Origin: a virus
DNA length: 20,429 nt
Strand: one strand, 5' to 3'
Virus record (IMG/VR): IMGVR_UViG_3300029448_000566
Coordinates: 1 to 20,429 of that record
Shown: positions 1 through 4,950 of the stretch, piece by piece
Position numbering within the stretch: the first letter of the stretch is position 1
How the letters are laid out: every line of letters begins with the position of its first letter
Notes under the pieces: model-generated
Seen by the model: only the letters and a program-made list of their open reading frames with translations
Told to the model about the DNA's origin: nothing
Databases searched by the model: none
Program-made: the position numbers and the translations under genes

Positions 1-248
1 TAACCTTCGACATCGTTGTGGTTTGCGTCTTGCACAAGAGAAACAGACATATTGTCTCTGTCAAGGGATACGCAACCCAACCTCCCGTCTTTCTTGCGGA
101 AGCCAACCTCGTAGGGTTTGTCATCCGAGGTAAGGAACTTATCGCCTGTAATAACTGACACGGCTCGCCCGTTGTCAAATTCAAGGAAGGCATGCTCCCC
201 ATCAAAGTATGGGTGCGGCTCGAATGTTAAGTCTTTGAATGTCTTCAT
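1..248 (-). CDS. Hypothetical protein, 3' end at or beyond window edge
   Basis: An open frame on the minus strand starts with ATG at 248-246 and reads 82 codons without a stop to the window edge, where the last two bases are TA, so a stop codon may lie exactly at the border. The protein begins MKTFKDLTFEPHPYFDGEHA and continues with alternating charged and hydrophobic residues typical of a small soluble beta-rich protein (for example VSVITGDKF and YEVGFRKKDGRLGCVSLD). There is no membrane segment and no family that I recognise. It lies 10 nt downstream of the next leftward gene and is probably the most distal visible member of the operon that starts near 1757. Confidence 0.6.
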   Translation of the reverse strand, partial: MKTFKDLTFEPHPYFDGEHAFLEFDNGRAVSVITGDKFLTSDDKPYEVGFRKKDGRLGCVSLDRDNMSVSLVQDANHNDVEG

Positions 249-258
249 GTCGTTTGGT

Positions 259-633
259 TTAGTGATCTGTAAACAGATCTGTGTTTACTGAGTAGATGAA
301 GTTATACTTCATGTCATCCACGTCAACTCCTTGACTGTCAACCCAATAGGGTTTCTTACGTGGGTTGTATGATACCTTGACTGCACCGTCCGGCACGTTG
401 CCGAGGTACTTCGATGTCGCACCGAAGGTGTCGCACTCCACCCAAGCACACACAGTCTTGTGTTCTCCTGAGTGAATCTTCTCAGCGGTCTTCCGCTGAT
501 TGCGAAGCTTGCATCCCCACATGAACAGGTTGTGGGTTTCAGGATCGTAGTAGTCTTTGTCACCGTTAGGTGAGGTGACTTGCCAACACTTGTAGAACTT
601 GCCTTTGGCAAGGTGGAATCGTACTTTGTACAT
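259..633 (-). CDS. Hypothetical small phage protein, 124 aa
   Basis: The frame starts at ATG 633-631, 5 nt after the stop of the upstream gene. The product is basic at the N terminus (MYKVRFHLAKGKFYKCWQV) and rich in aromatic residues, with Cys residues at about 16, 41, 63 and 68 but no clear zinc-finger spacing. The pattern of short strands and the tail ending YSVNTDLFTDH suggest a compact soluble protein. No family is recognised. It contains perfect micro-hairpins at 296-312 and 483-498, part of the field described separately. A 100-aa frame on the same strand inside it is an out-of-phase shadow. Confidence 0.65.
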   Translation of the reverse strand: MYKVRFHLAKGKFYKCWQVTSPNGDKDYYDPETHNLFMWGCKLRNQRKTAEKIHSGEHKTVCAWVECDTFGATSKYLGNVPDGAVKVSYNPRKKPYWVDSQGVDVDDMKYNFIYSVNTDLFTDH

Positions 634-638
634 GATGA

Positions 639-821
639 TCAGTTTAGATGAGCGGATCTTCGATCCAATTCTTGTTTGAGAATCTTGTTCCGTACTTGGA
701 ACGGTGCGTCTTCAGAGTCTATGATGTCTATCATATACTGCACAAACTCTTGGCTGTCGTATGACGTGAGGTAGTGCAGCGATATGATGAAGTCTGCGGT
801 GAGTGAGTATGTGGTGATCAC
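639..821 (-). CDS. Hypothetical protein, 60 aa, GTG start
   Basis: This short gene is joined to its upstream neighbour: its probable GTG start (821-819) overlaps the neighbour's TGA stop (820-818) in the sequence GTGA, so translation is likely coupled. The protein is helical by appearance, with a hydrophobic N-terminal half (TADFIISLHYLTSYDSQEFV) and a charged C-terminal half ending RSAHLN. No known domain is visible. The GTG start is inferred from the overlap; no upstream ATG is better placed. Confidence 0.55.
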   Translation of the reverse strand: MITTYSLTADFIISLHYLTSYDSQEFVQYMIDIIDSEDAPFQVRNKILKQELDRRSAHLN

Positions 822-1144
822 GACTTGTATTCGTTGTAGTTCATGATAGCATCTACCGTGTATCGGTAGACCTCATCAATGCCCCAACAGCAGGTCAGCG
901 CATCGTCAATGTCATCTATCGCCGCCCACAGCCGAAAGGCCCAGATGTGTTGGGCTTGCTCTTCAGCCCACTCAGCATCAATGTTTTTCACCTTGCTGAT
1001 GACAGGCATCAGCCAATCCCATGAGGTGTGGTATTTAAGGTCTGCATCTACATTGGTGTGTAGTTCTGATGTGTAGTTATCTCTATCGCTAACTACTAAC
1101 CCCATAAACTCTGCAATGAGTTTGTTTGCTTCTTGTGTTGTCAT
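818..1144 (-). CDS. Phage ABA-sandwich-like protein, 108 aa
   Basis: The start ATG (1144-1142) is preceded by the recurrent leader AAACATCACATC. The N terminus has NKLIAEFMG, the middle has LKYHTSWDWLMPVISKV, and the C terminus has IDEVYRYTVDAIMNYN. These three blocks match my memory of the small 'phage ABA sandwich domain' proteins, which typically read NKLIAEFMG...YHTSWDWLMPVVEKI...AVYKAVVEFIKWYN. Those proteins are widespread in phage accessory regions and have no established function. The spacing between blocks is slightly shorter than usual, with an insertion rich in Trp and Ala (AEEQAQHIWAFRLWAAID) in the centre. The family call is by pattern recognition only. Confidence 0.7.
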   Translation of the reverse strand: MTTQEANKLIAEFMGLVVSDRDNYTSELHTNVDADLKYHTSWDWLMPVISKVKNIDAEWAEEQAQHIWAFRLWAAIDDIDDALTCCWGIDEVYRYTVDAIMNYNEYKS

Positions 1145-1154
1145 GATGTGATGT

Positions 1155-1757
1155 TTAGTTCCAACGGTTACGAATAGTAACCCAAATGATTGCTTGAAAT
1201 ACGTAGGCAGGGATACCGAACTCGGCAGCTACCTTGATGGTTTCTTGAGACAGTACTTTGTACTGGTTTGGGGTGACTGATTCACGACATTGCTTGGACT
1301 TGAGAGACGAAGTCTGACAGGCCCGCAGGTGCCACTTGTCGATGGTCACGAAGTTACCGTCCAGCTCACCGACATTACGAGCGAAAGCGTAGGTCTTGGG
1401 GGACTGCTTCAGGATCTTGGCATCGCCAAAGGCGATAGCAAAAGCCTTGCGTTTGTTAGCACCATAGGTGCAAACCTTGACATCATCGGGTGACTTGCCG
1501 TCTCGTACTGCTTTCAGCACTTGAATGGTGTCATACTTGTTGCGCTCCCACTTGTTGTTGGGGGACAGGGCAGAGATGACTCCGGCAGCAACCTCTCGTG
1601 ACACATCGAAGGTGTCTGACATCTGACGTGAGAAGGTCTGTGCCTCGGTGTACCATACGGCACCCTGAAGGAGTTCTGCTTTGGTGGCTCGTGAGAACCA
1701 AGTTCGAAGGTTGCGACGAATCTGTTTGCGTGACGCAGTTGATGTGAGATCTTGCAT
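1155..1757 (-). CDS. Probable HhH-GPD-like (DUF7178-type) phage protein, 200 aa
   Basis: I place the start at ATG 1757-1755 (MQDLTSTASRK) because it follows the shared leader CAAAACTCACATC; the longer frame to 1805 would begin within a few bases of the expected transcription start. The sequence contains GVISALSPNNKWERN, YGANKRKAFAI, a K-T-x-x-F-x-x-N block (PKTYAFARNV) and a VTIDKWHLRA block. This order resembles a phage family that I know as DUF7178, whose fold resembles HhH-GPD DNA glycosylases and reads AAGVIAALSPRTxWxxN, GxKTxxFxxNI, VTVDxWxxR. A role in DNA base handling is therefore possible but unproven. It is the first gene after promoter 1805-1837 and probably heads a transcript covering 1-1757. 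Confidence 0.6.
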   Translation of the reverse strand: MQDLTSTASRKQIRRNLRTWFSRATKAELLQGAVWYTEAQTFSRQMSDTFDVSREVAAGVISALSPNNKWERNKYDTIQVLKAVRDGKSPDDVKVCTYGANKRKAFAIAFGDAKILKQSPKTYAFARNVGELDGNFVTIDKWHLRACQTSSLKSKQCRESVTPNQYKVLSQETIKVAAEFGIPAYVFQAIIWVTIRNRWN

Positions 1758-1804
1758 GATGTGAGTTTTGATGAATGACCGACAAGATTGCCGATCGGGG
1801 ACCA

Positions 1805-1837
1805 CAAAGATAAGGGAACTGATTCGACAATTCCAAA
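1805..1837 (-). promoter_or_regulatory. Leftward promoter 1 (Bacteroidota type)
   Basis: On the minus strand TTTG (1837-1834) is followed after exactly 21 nt by TATCTTTG (1812-1805), matching the Bacteroidota -33 TTTG / -7 TAnnTTTG form. The spacer contains TCGAAT. Two further copies with the same boxes and the same 21-nt spacer occur at 4315-4347 and 5659-5691. Transcription should begin near 1799, giving a leader of about 42 nt before the ATG at 1757. The leader contains CGATCGGCA near its 5' end, as does the leader of promoter 2. Confidence 0.8.
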
Positions 1838-1838
1838 T

Positions 1839-2198
1839 TTATTTTTTCCCTTCGGGGTAGGCTTTTGGGACTCGACCTTTCATGAACGAAGGTACATAAG
1901 CATAGACGCTCCACATGGAACGGGATGCTTCGCAGTCGATCTCGATTGCAAAGGCTCTCAACTTTTCAGTTGAAGCAACACCTGCCATGAAGCGGCTGTG
2001 ATCATCTGACATAACGTATGCCCAGTCGTGTTGCTGGAGCATTTGTTGAAACTGTTCTAACTTATTCATTTTCATTTCTGAACGGTTGAAATTACGCACA
2101 ATAATATTACACACCTCAGTCAACACCTCCTGTGGCTGTCCGTCTAAGTAAGTCAGCAAATCTTGCTGAATCTGCTCTTTTAATTCTACTTTGTTCAT
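1839..2198 (-). CDS. Hypothetical protein, 119 aa
   Basis: The start is placed at ATG 2198-2196, preceded by CATTGAAA, the same 8 nt that precede the start of the next gene upstream (2619). This leaves 10 nt after the upstream stop. The protein opens with an acidic helical part (MNKVELKEQIQQDLLTYL) and later has the block FAIEIDCEASRSMWSVYAYV. It ends in a basic tail with PKAYPEGKK. A second in-frame ATG at the block MKMNKLEQFQQML could be used to make a shorter form. No family is recognised. Its 3' end abuts promoter 1, whose -33 box lies just below the stop codon. Confidence 0.6.
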   Translation of the reverse strand: MNKVELKEQIQQDLLTYLDGQPQEVLTEVCNIIVRNFNRSEMKMNKLEQFQQMLQQHDWAYVMSDDHSRFMAGVASTEKLRAFAIEIDCEASRSMWSVYAYVPSFMKGRVPKAYPEGKK

Positions 2199-2208
2199 TT
2201 TCAATGGT

Positions 2209-2619
2209 TTACCAACGTGACTTAATATTGTAAGCGTGCTCTTTGCCCTTGACGGTGAGACCTCCGGTACCGCTCTTCCCGTAGGGATCGAGCCAATTCG
2301 AATCCCGGTCATGAAGGGATTGCAAGTCCATGATTTGCTCGGTAGTGAAGTGTGCATACTCTCGCTTCAGGACAGCCATGCGACAAACGTACTTCCACGA
2401 AGGTTGCTCCTGAGCATCCATACCGTAAAAGTCAGTAGCTGACTCGTCACATAAGCGTGCGGCAGCACATCGCTCACCGCTCGGCCCGGAGTACCTGCAC
2501 ATAGAGCCATGTCCGTTTCTCGGTCTTACGAGTGAACGGGGGTTGTTGGTGTAGTACTCTACAGTTTCATCGACCAACTCAGCGAAGGTCATCGGGGTGG
2601 TTTGTTTTGTTTCTTTCAT
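2209..2619 (-). CDS. Hypothetical phage protein with C-x(9)-CA motif, 136 aa
   Basis: The start ATG at 2619-2617 follows TTCATTGAAA, an upstream sequence shared with the gene at 2198. A longer frame to 2670 would run into the upstream gene and is not favoured. The protein carries CRYSGPSGERCAAARLC, which resembles small phage proteins that I recall with C-x-Y-x-G-x-x-G-x-x-CAVGCLI. In those proteins the motif follows a helix such as TFAELVDETVEYYTNNPRS, as it does here, and precedes an acidic segment. Their function is unknown to me. The C terminus has RDSNWLDPYGKSG. The Cys arrangement may bind a metal, but this is inference. Confidence 0.6.
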   Translation of the reverse strand: MKETKQTTPMTFAELVDETVEYYTNNPRSLVRPRNGHGSMCRYSGPSGERCAAARLCDESATDFYGMDAQEQPSWKYVCRMAVLKREYAHFTTEQIMDLQSLHDRDSNWLDPYGKSGTGGLTVKGKEHAYNIKSRW

Positions 2620-2644
2620 TTTCAATGAATTAAAATAGGTGATC

Positions 2645-2854
2645 TTATTCAGCGTACTTCCATCCGGCACTCTTGCCGTTCATCACATCTGTGTAGAACA
2701 GGAGTGACATGGGTTTGTGGATGCGGTTCACACCTTTGTATTGACCGATGAAGGTTTTCATCTCAGCCTTGGTGTGGACTTTACCGTTCCGAGAACGGAA
2801 GGAACCGTCAATGTAGACGGTACCAAACCTTGTTTGCATTTTTACTTTGCTCAT
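2645..2854 (-). CDS. Hypothetical basic protein, 69 aa
   Basis: ATG at 2854-2852 lies 11 nt after the stop of the gene above it. The protein is basic (MSKVKMQTRFGTVYIDGSFR) and has a compact pattern of short strands followed by a helix (HTKAEMKTFIGQYKG). It contains no Cys and no membrane segment. A perfect hairpin CCGTTC-CGA-GAACGG lies inside it at 2784-2798. No homologue is recognised. Confidence 0.6.
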   Translation of the reverse strand: MSKVKMQTRFGTVYIDGSFRSRNGKVHTKAEMKTFIGQYKGVNRIHKPMSLLFYTDVMNGKSAGWKYAE

Positions 2855-2865
2855 AGCGGTTTTGA

Positions 2866-3411
2866 TTAGTAGTCCTCTGGACTAAGTTTGTGGTCTAATG
2901 TGTTCTCGTAGAGAGGGTATAGTACGATTGTACCGGGGTCATTCCATGACAAGTACCATCCGTACTTCGTCAGAAGTTCTTTGAACTTCATCAGCACACC
3001 ACCGTCATACGGTGAGTTACCACAGTTCTTACAATCACCGTACTGGTAGTAATCGAAGATTTTAAGTTTATCCTGTCCGTAGGACAGTTCGACGGTCATA
3101 AAGTATGGATCATCGTCGTACTCAGCCGACATCCAAATTCCATCGGCATGAGTCTTTGTGATATTTGAGGAATTCAGCTCATACCCTTCGAAGTATTCGT
3201 TGGGCTGAACATGAAGTAGCTTCATGTCTTCGATCAGCCATGTCATCATCTGATGACGGTTCTTCATACCGAAGCTGAAGAATTCAGAGAACGACTTTTC
3301 AAGTCGTGCTTTGTTGTCAGGCGAAGCCCTGAGCCATGCTTCGAGCATTGTGGTGTGGAATGAACCGTGGTTCATTTGCAACTGGTTGTGAACCCAATCG
3401 AACTTGTTCAT
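2866..3411 (-). CDS. Hypothetical protein, 181 aa, with CxxC
   Basis: The start ATG (3411-3409) has the recurrent leader CAAAATTCACATC. The N-terminal half is helical (MNKFDWVHNQLQMNHGSFHT...), the middle has ADGIWMSAEYDDDPYFMTVELSYG, and a DCKNCGNSPYDGG segment near residue 130 contains a single CxxC. The C terminus is TIVLYPLYENTLDHKLSPEDY. I recognise no family. This gene holds one of the densest runs of micro-hairpins in the window: 2951-2967, 2973-2989, 3073-3087, 3209-3227, 3242-3257, 3291-3307 and 3359-3376, all perfect. Confidence 0.65.
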   Translation of the reverse strand: MNKFDWVHNQLQMNHGSFHTTMLEAWLRASPDNKARLEKSFSEFFSFGMKNRHQMMTWLIEDMKLLHVQPNEYFEGYELNSSNITKTHADGIWMSAEYDDDPYFMTVELSYGQDKLKIFDYYQYGDCKNCGNSPYDGGVLMKFKELLTKYGWYLSWNDPGTIVLYPLYENTLDHKLSPEDY

Positions 3412-3494
3412 GATGTGAATTTTGAATTACATTCAGCTATCTCGTCAGTACACCTTGCTGAAGGGTGCAGACTCCCCGAAGGGGGAGTTTCGAA

Positions 3495-3854
3495 TTAGTC
3501 CTCAAGGACTGTCAACCATACAGGGTATGGATTGCCGCTGTTAGCGGAGATTTTGTAGACACAGTAGCTGCCTTTCTTGGACTGATAAACAGTCCGACCT
3601 TCGAAGCGGAACTCGGTAGCCTCACCGATCCAAACGGCATAGCCGTTTCCGGTGCGGGGTGACATGCACTTGATGTACTGCGAACCGCTTTTGGTGTTGA
3701 AGATTTCGAAGACTTGTTCGTCGATTGTAATCGACTCGTTCGTATGCACTCCGCTTTCGATGTCGAAGCCACCACTAGAAGTGGTTGTGAAGGTTTGTGC
3801 TTGTGAACTGATGGCGATAGCCATTACGAGGAGGATTGAAAACAGATTTTTCAT
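3495..3854 (-). CDS. Secreted small protein with signal peptide, 119 aa
   Basis: The N terminus MKNLFSILLVMAIAISSQAQ is a classical signal peptide: a Lys, a hydrophobic core of about 12 residues, then SSQA before QTF. A cleavage site after A18 or A19 is likely, and SQA-Q endings are common in flavobacterial secreted proteins. The mature part of about 100 residues is beta-rich, with two Cys (IKCMSPRTG and GSYCVYKIS) that could form a disulphide in the periplasm. It lies directly after the lipoprotein gene 3884-4033 in the same direction. Phage-encoded envelope proteins of this size often block later infections, but nothing in the sequence proves that here. Confidence 0.7.
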   Translation of the reverse strand: MKNLFSILLVMAIAISSQAQTFTTTSSGGFDIESGVHTNESITIDEQVFEIFNTKSGSQYIKCMSPRTGNGYAVWIGEATEFRFEGRTVYQSKKGSYCVYKISANSGNPYPVWLTVLED

Positions 3855-3869
3855 TTATGAAAAGGGTTT

Positions 3870-3886
3870 AGATTAAACTTCGTTTA
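3870..3886 (-). repeat. 17-bp direct repeat, copy 1 (hairpin TAAAC-GAA-GTTTA)
   Basis: The minus-strand sequence TAAACGAAGTTTAATCT occurs here and again, identical, at 4047-4063, so the two copies flank the lipoprotein gene. The first 13 bases form a hairpin with a GAA triloop. In this copy the TAA is the stop codon of the lipoprotein gene. Confidence 0.85.
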
Positions 3887-4033
3887 CCAGTTGCGGATGC
3901 AGTCTGGGGTTTGTCCTTTGGACAGCTTGGTCACCTTGCCATGCTTGATCTGATACGTGGCTTGGGTGTTGTTGCTCATAGAGCAAGAAGCGAGGAGGAG
4001 TGCTGCTGAAGCAGCAAAGAGAAACTTTTTCAT
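3884..4033 (-). CDS. Small lipoprotein, 49 aa
   Basis: A short frame, ATG at 4033-4031 to TAA at 3886-3884, encodes a 49-residue lipoprotein. The N terminus MKKFLFAASAALLLASC is a lipoprotein signal with a lipobox LASC, so C17 would be lipidated, leaving a mature chain of 33 residues. That chain is basic and ends with GQTPDCIRNW, with a second Cys at 45. The leader (CAAAATTCATGTC) resembles the recurrent leftward leader. The gene lies between two identical 17-bp repeats and immediately upstream of a secreted-protein gene. Very small phage lipoproteins such as Llp of T5 block receptors; this is an analogy, not evidence of function. Confidence 0.75.
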   Translation of the reverse strand: MKKFLFAASAALLLASCSMSNNTQATYQIKHGKVTKLSKGQTPDCIRNW

Positions 4034-4046
4034 GACATGAATTTTG

Positions 4047-4063
4047 AGATTAAACTTCGTTTA
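4047..4063 (-). repeat. 17-bp direct repeat, copy 2
   Basis: Identical to 3870-3886. Here it lies in the upstream leader of the lipoprotein gene, 13 nt before its ATG, and can form the same TAAAC-GAA-GTTTA hairpin. Confidence 0.85.
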
Positions 4064-4064
4064 G

Positions 4065-4108
4065 AACTGCACCGGGGAGTCGAACCCCGGTCGAAGACCG
4101 TCACAGTT
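4065..4108 (-). other. tRNA T-arm-like structured element
   Basis: On the minus strand the segment contains GGTTCGACTCC, an exact fit to the tRNA T-arm/B-box consensus GGTTCGANTCC, with a 6-bp stem (CCGGGG/CCCCGG, 4072-4090). A second partly overlapping hairpin CGGTC-GAA-GACCG (4088-4100) and an outer stem AACTG/CAGTT (4065-4069 with 4104-4108) close the element. I could not find D and anticodon arms or a 5' acceptor strand upstream; the gene 4119-4265 occupies that place. It is therefore not a complete tRNA. It could be a tRNA remnant, part of an attachment site, or an unrelated RNA structure. Confidence 0.5.
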
Positions 4109-4118
4109 GCGGCGTGTG

Positions 4119-4265
4119 TCACGCCTCGCCAATCATCTGCTCTACGAGCATCTGATCATCGACAGACAGTTCATCGAACTGCTTAGTGTTGGTAGCGTTC
4201 TCACCAAAGGTGAATACGAGGTCTTGGAGGGCTTGCAGCTTTGCTGCTTTGAGTGCTTGTGTCAT
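4119..4265 (-). CDS. Hypothetical small acidic protein, 48 aa
   Basis: The start is placed at ATG 4265-4263 (MTQALKAAKLQALQDLVFTF) because the recurrent leader CAAAACATCACATC precedes it and promoter 2 sits 50 nt upstream; a longer frame to 4346 would start inside that promoter. The product is a single helical segment followed by an acidic tail (ELSVDDQMLVEQMIGEA). No domain is recognised. Its stop codon lies inside a perfect hairpin GGCGTG-TGT-CACGCC (4111-4125). Confidence 0.6.
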   Translation of the reverse strand: MTQALKAAKLQALQDLVFTFGENATNTKQFDELSVDDQMLVEQMIGEA

Positions 4266-4314
4266 GATGTGATGTTTTGAGTGAGTGCCGTGGCTTAGTG
4301 CCGATCGACGGTTA

Positions 4315-4347
4315 CAAAGATAAGGGATTGCATTCGACAAATCCAAA
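4315..4347 (-). promoter_or_regulatory. Leftward promoter 2 (Bacteroidota type)
   Basis: TTTG (4347-4344) then 21 nt then TATCTTTG (4322-4315) on the minus strand. The element is nearly the same as promoter 1, including GGA after the -33 box, TCGAAT in the spacer and TCCCT before the -7 box. Transcription should start near 4309 and give a leader of about 44 nt that contains CGATCGGCA. It would drive the 4265, 4033, 3854 and following genes. Confidence 0.8.
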
Positions 4348-4466
4348 TCTAATTTCTATAATAACTTTCTACCTTCGGTAAGGGGGCCATTATTGCCCCA
4401 TGTGAGTGCAGGAGTGCGATCGCTCAGGATCAGACGCTTGGACACGGGGGGGGTGAGCAAACGACT

Positions 4467-4553
4467 TTAGTCGTTGTCGATGAGTAGTATGATGATTCCT
4501 GCAATTACAGCGATTGAAAATCGCAGTAAAAGTCCTTGAGTTGCTATGTCCAT
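4467..4553 (-). CDS. Putative single-pass membrane peptide, 28 aa
   Basis: A 28-codon frame starts at ATG 4553-4551 after the leader CTAAACTCATCGAAG, which closely matches the leader of the gene at 5613 (CAAAACACATCGAAG). The product begins MDIATQGLLLRFS and has one uninterrupted hydrophobic stretch (IAVIAGIIILLI) ending in DND. This is the form of a small transmembrane peptide. The shared leader and the position directly after the 4565-4912 gene make it likely to be translated, but a frame of this length can arise by chance. The stop lies beside an AACGACT/AGTCGTT inverted repeat. Confidence 0.45.
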   Translation of the reverse strand: MDIATQGLLLRFSIAVIAGIIILLIDND

Positions 4554-4564
4554 CTTCGATGAGT

Positions 4565-4912
4565 TTAGATTCGTACTTCTTGACCTTTTGCAAGGTCAAA
4601 GTAGGCAATTTCGTTTTCTGCTTCGCAGTATTGGCGGGCTTGCTCGGGGGTGTCAAACACCTTGCTTGCCTCAACCCAAAGGGTTTCACCGTCTAACCAA
4701 CCACCGATAAGTTCGTGGTCACCTTCGAAGAAGGTGTGGATAGCTCTTGCAAGGTCGTTTGGTTCCGTAGCATCAAAGCTTTGCTTGATGAAGGTTTCGG
4801 TTGCTACTACGTAGCCTTCGCTTGGTGCGCTTGCTTGCTTGTCAAGCGTGAAGCCACCGGAGTTTTCTATGCTGAAAAGCATAGCTTTTAGGATCTTGGT
4901 TTTCTGCTCCAT
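4565..4912 (-). CDS. Hypothetical protein, 115 aa
   Basis: ATG at 4912-4910 is preceded by the recurrent leader ending CTCACATC. The protein starts MEQKTKILKAMLFSIENSGG and continues with a mixed alpha/beta pattern and a C-terminal block DTPEQARQYCEAENEIAYFD followed by LAKGQEVRI. It has one Cys and no membrane segment. No family is recognised. Perfect hairpins at 4580-4599, 4720-4736 and 4867-4884 lie inside the coding sequence. It probably belongs to the transcript that starts at promoter 3. Confidence 0.65.
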   Translation of the reverse strand: MEQKTKILKAMLFSIENSGGFTLDKQASAPSEGYVVATETFIKQSFDATEPNDLARAIHTFFEGDHELIGGWLDGETLWVEASKVFDTPEQARQYCEAENEIAYFDLAKGQEVRI

Positions 4913-4950
4913 GATGTGAGGGTTTAGAGGGTTGTAATACTAAGCTTCGC

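Noticed and set aside
3471-3488. ACTCCCC-GAAG-GGGGAGT hairpin after the 3495-3854 gene as a leftward terminator
   Set aside because: No T-run follows on the minus strand, and it is one of many similar hairpins in this region, so I count it with the hairpin field.
4060-4150. A complete tRNA gene on the minus strand
   Set aside because: Only the T-arm fits. No pairing 5' acceptor, the possible anticodon loop lacks U33, and the 5' part would lie in the end of the 4119-4265 gene.
4408-4425. GCGATCGC palindrome (HIP1-like octamer) and the run of eight G at 4446-4453
   Set aside because: Only one copy of the octamer was noticed and the homopolymer has no partner feature; neither explains anything nearby.
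4390-4689. A 99-codon minus-strand frame overlapping the 4565 gene
   Set aside because: It is out of phase with the better supported genes 4565-4912 and 4467-4553, and its translation is Thr/His/Arg-rich without structure.
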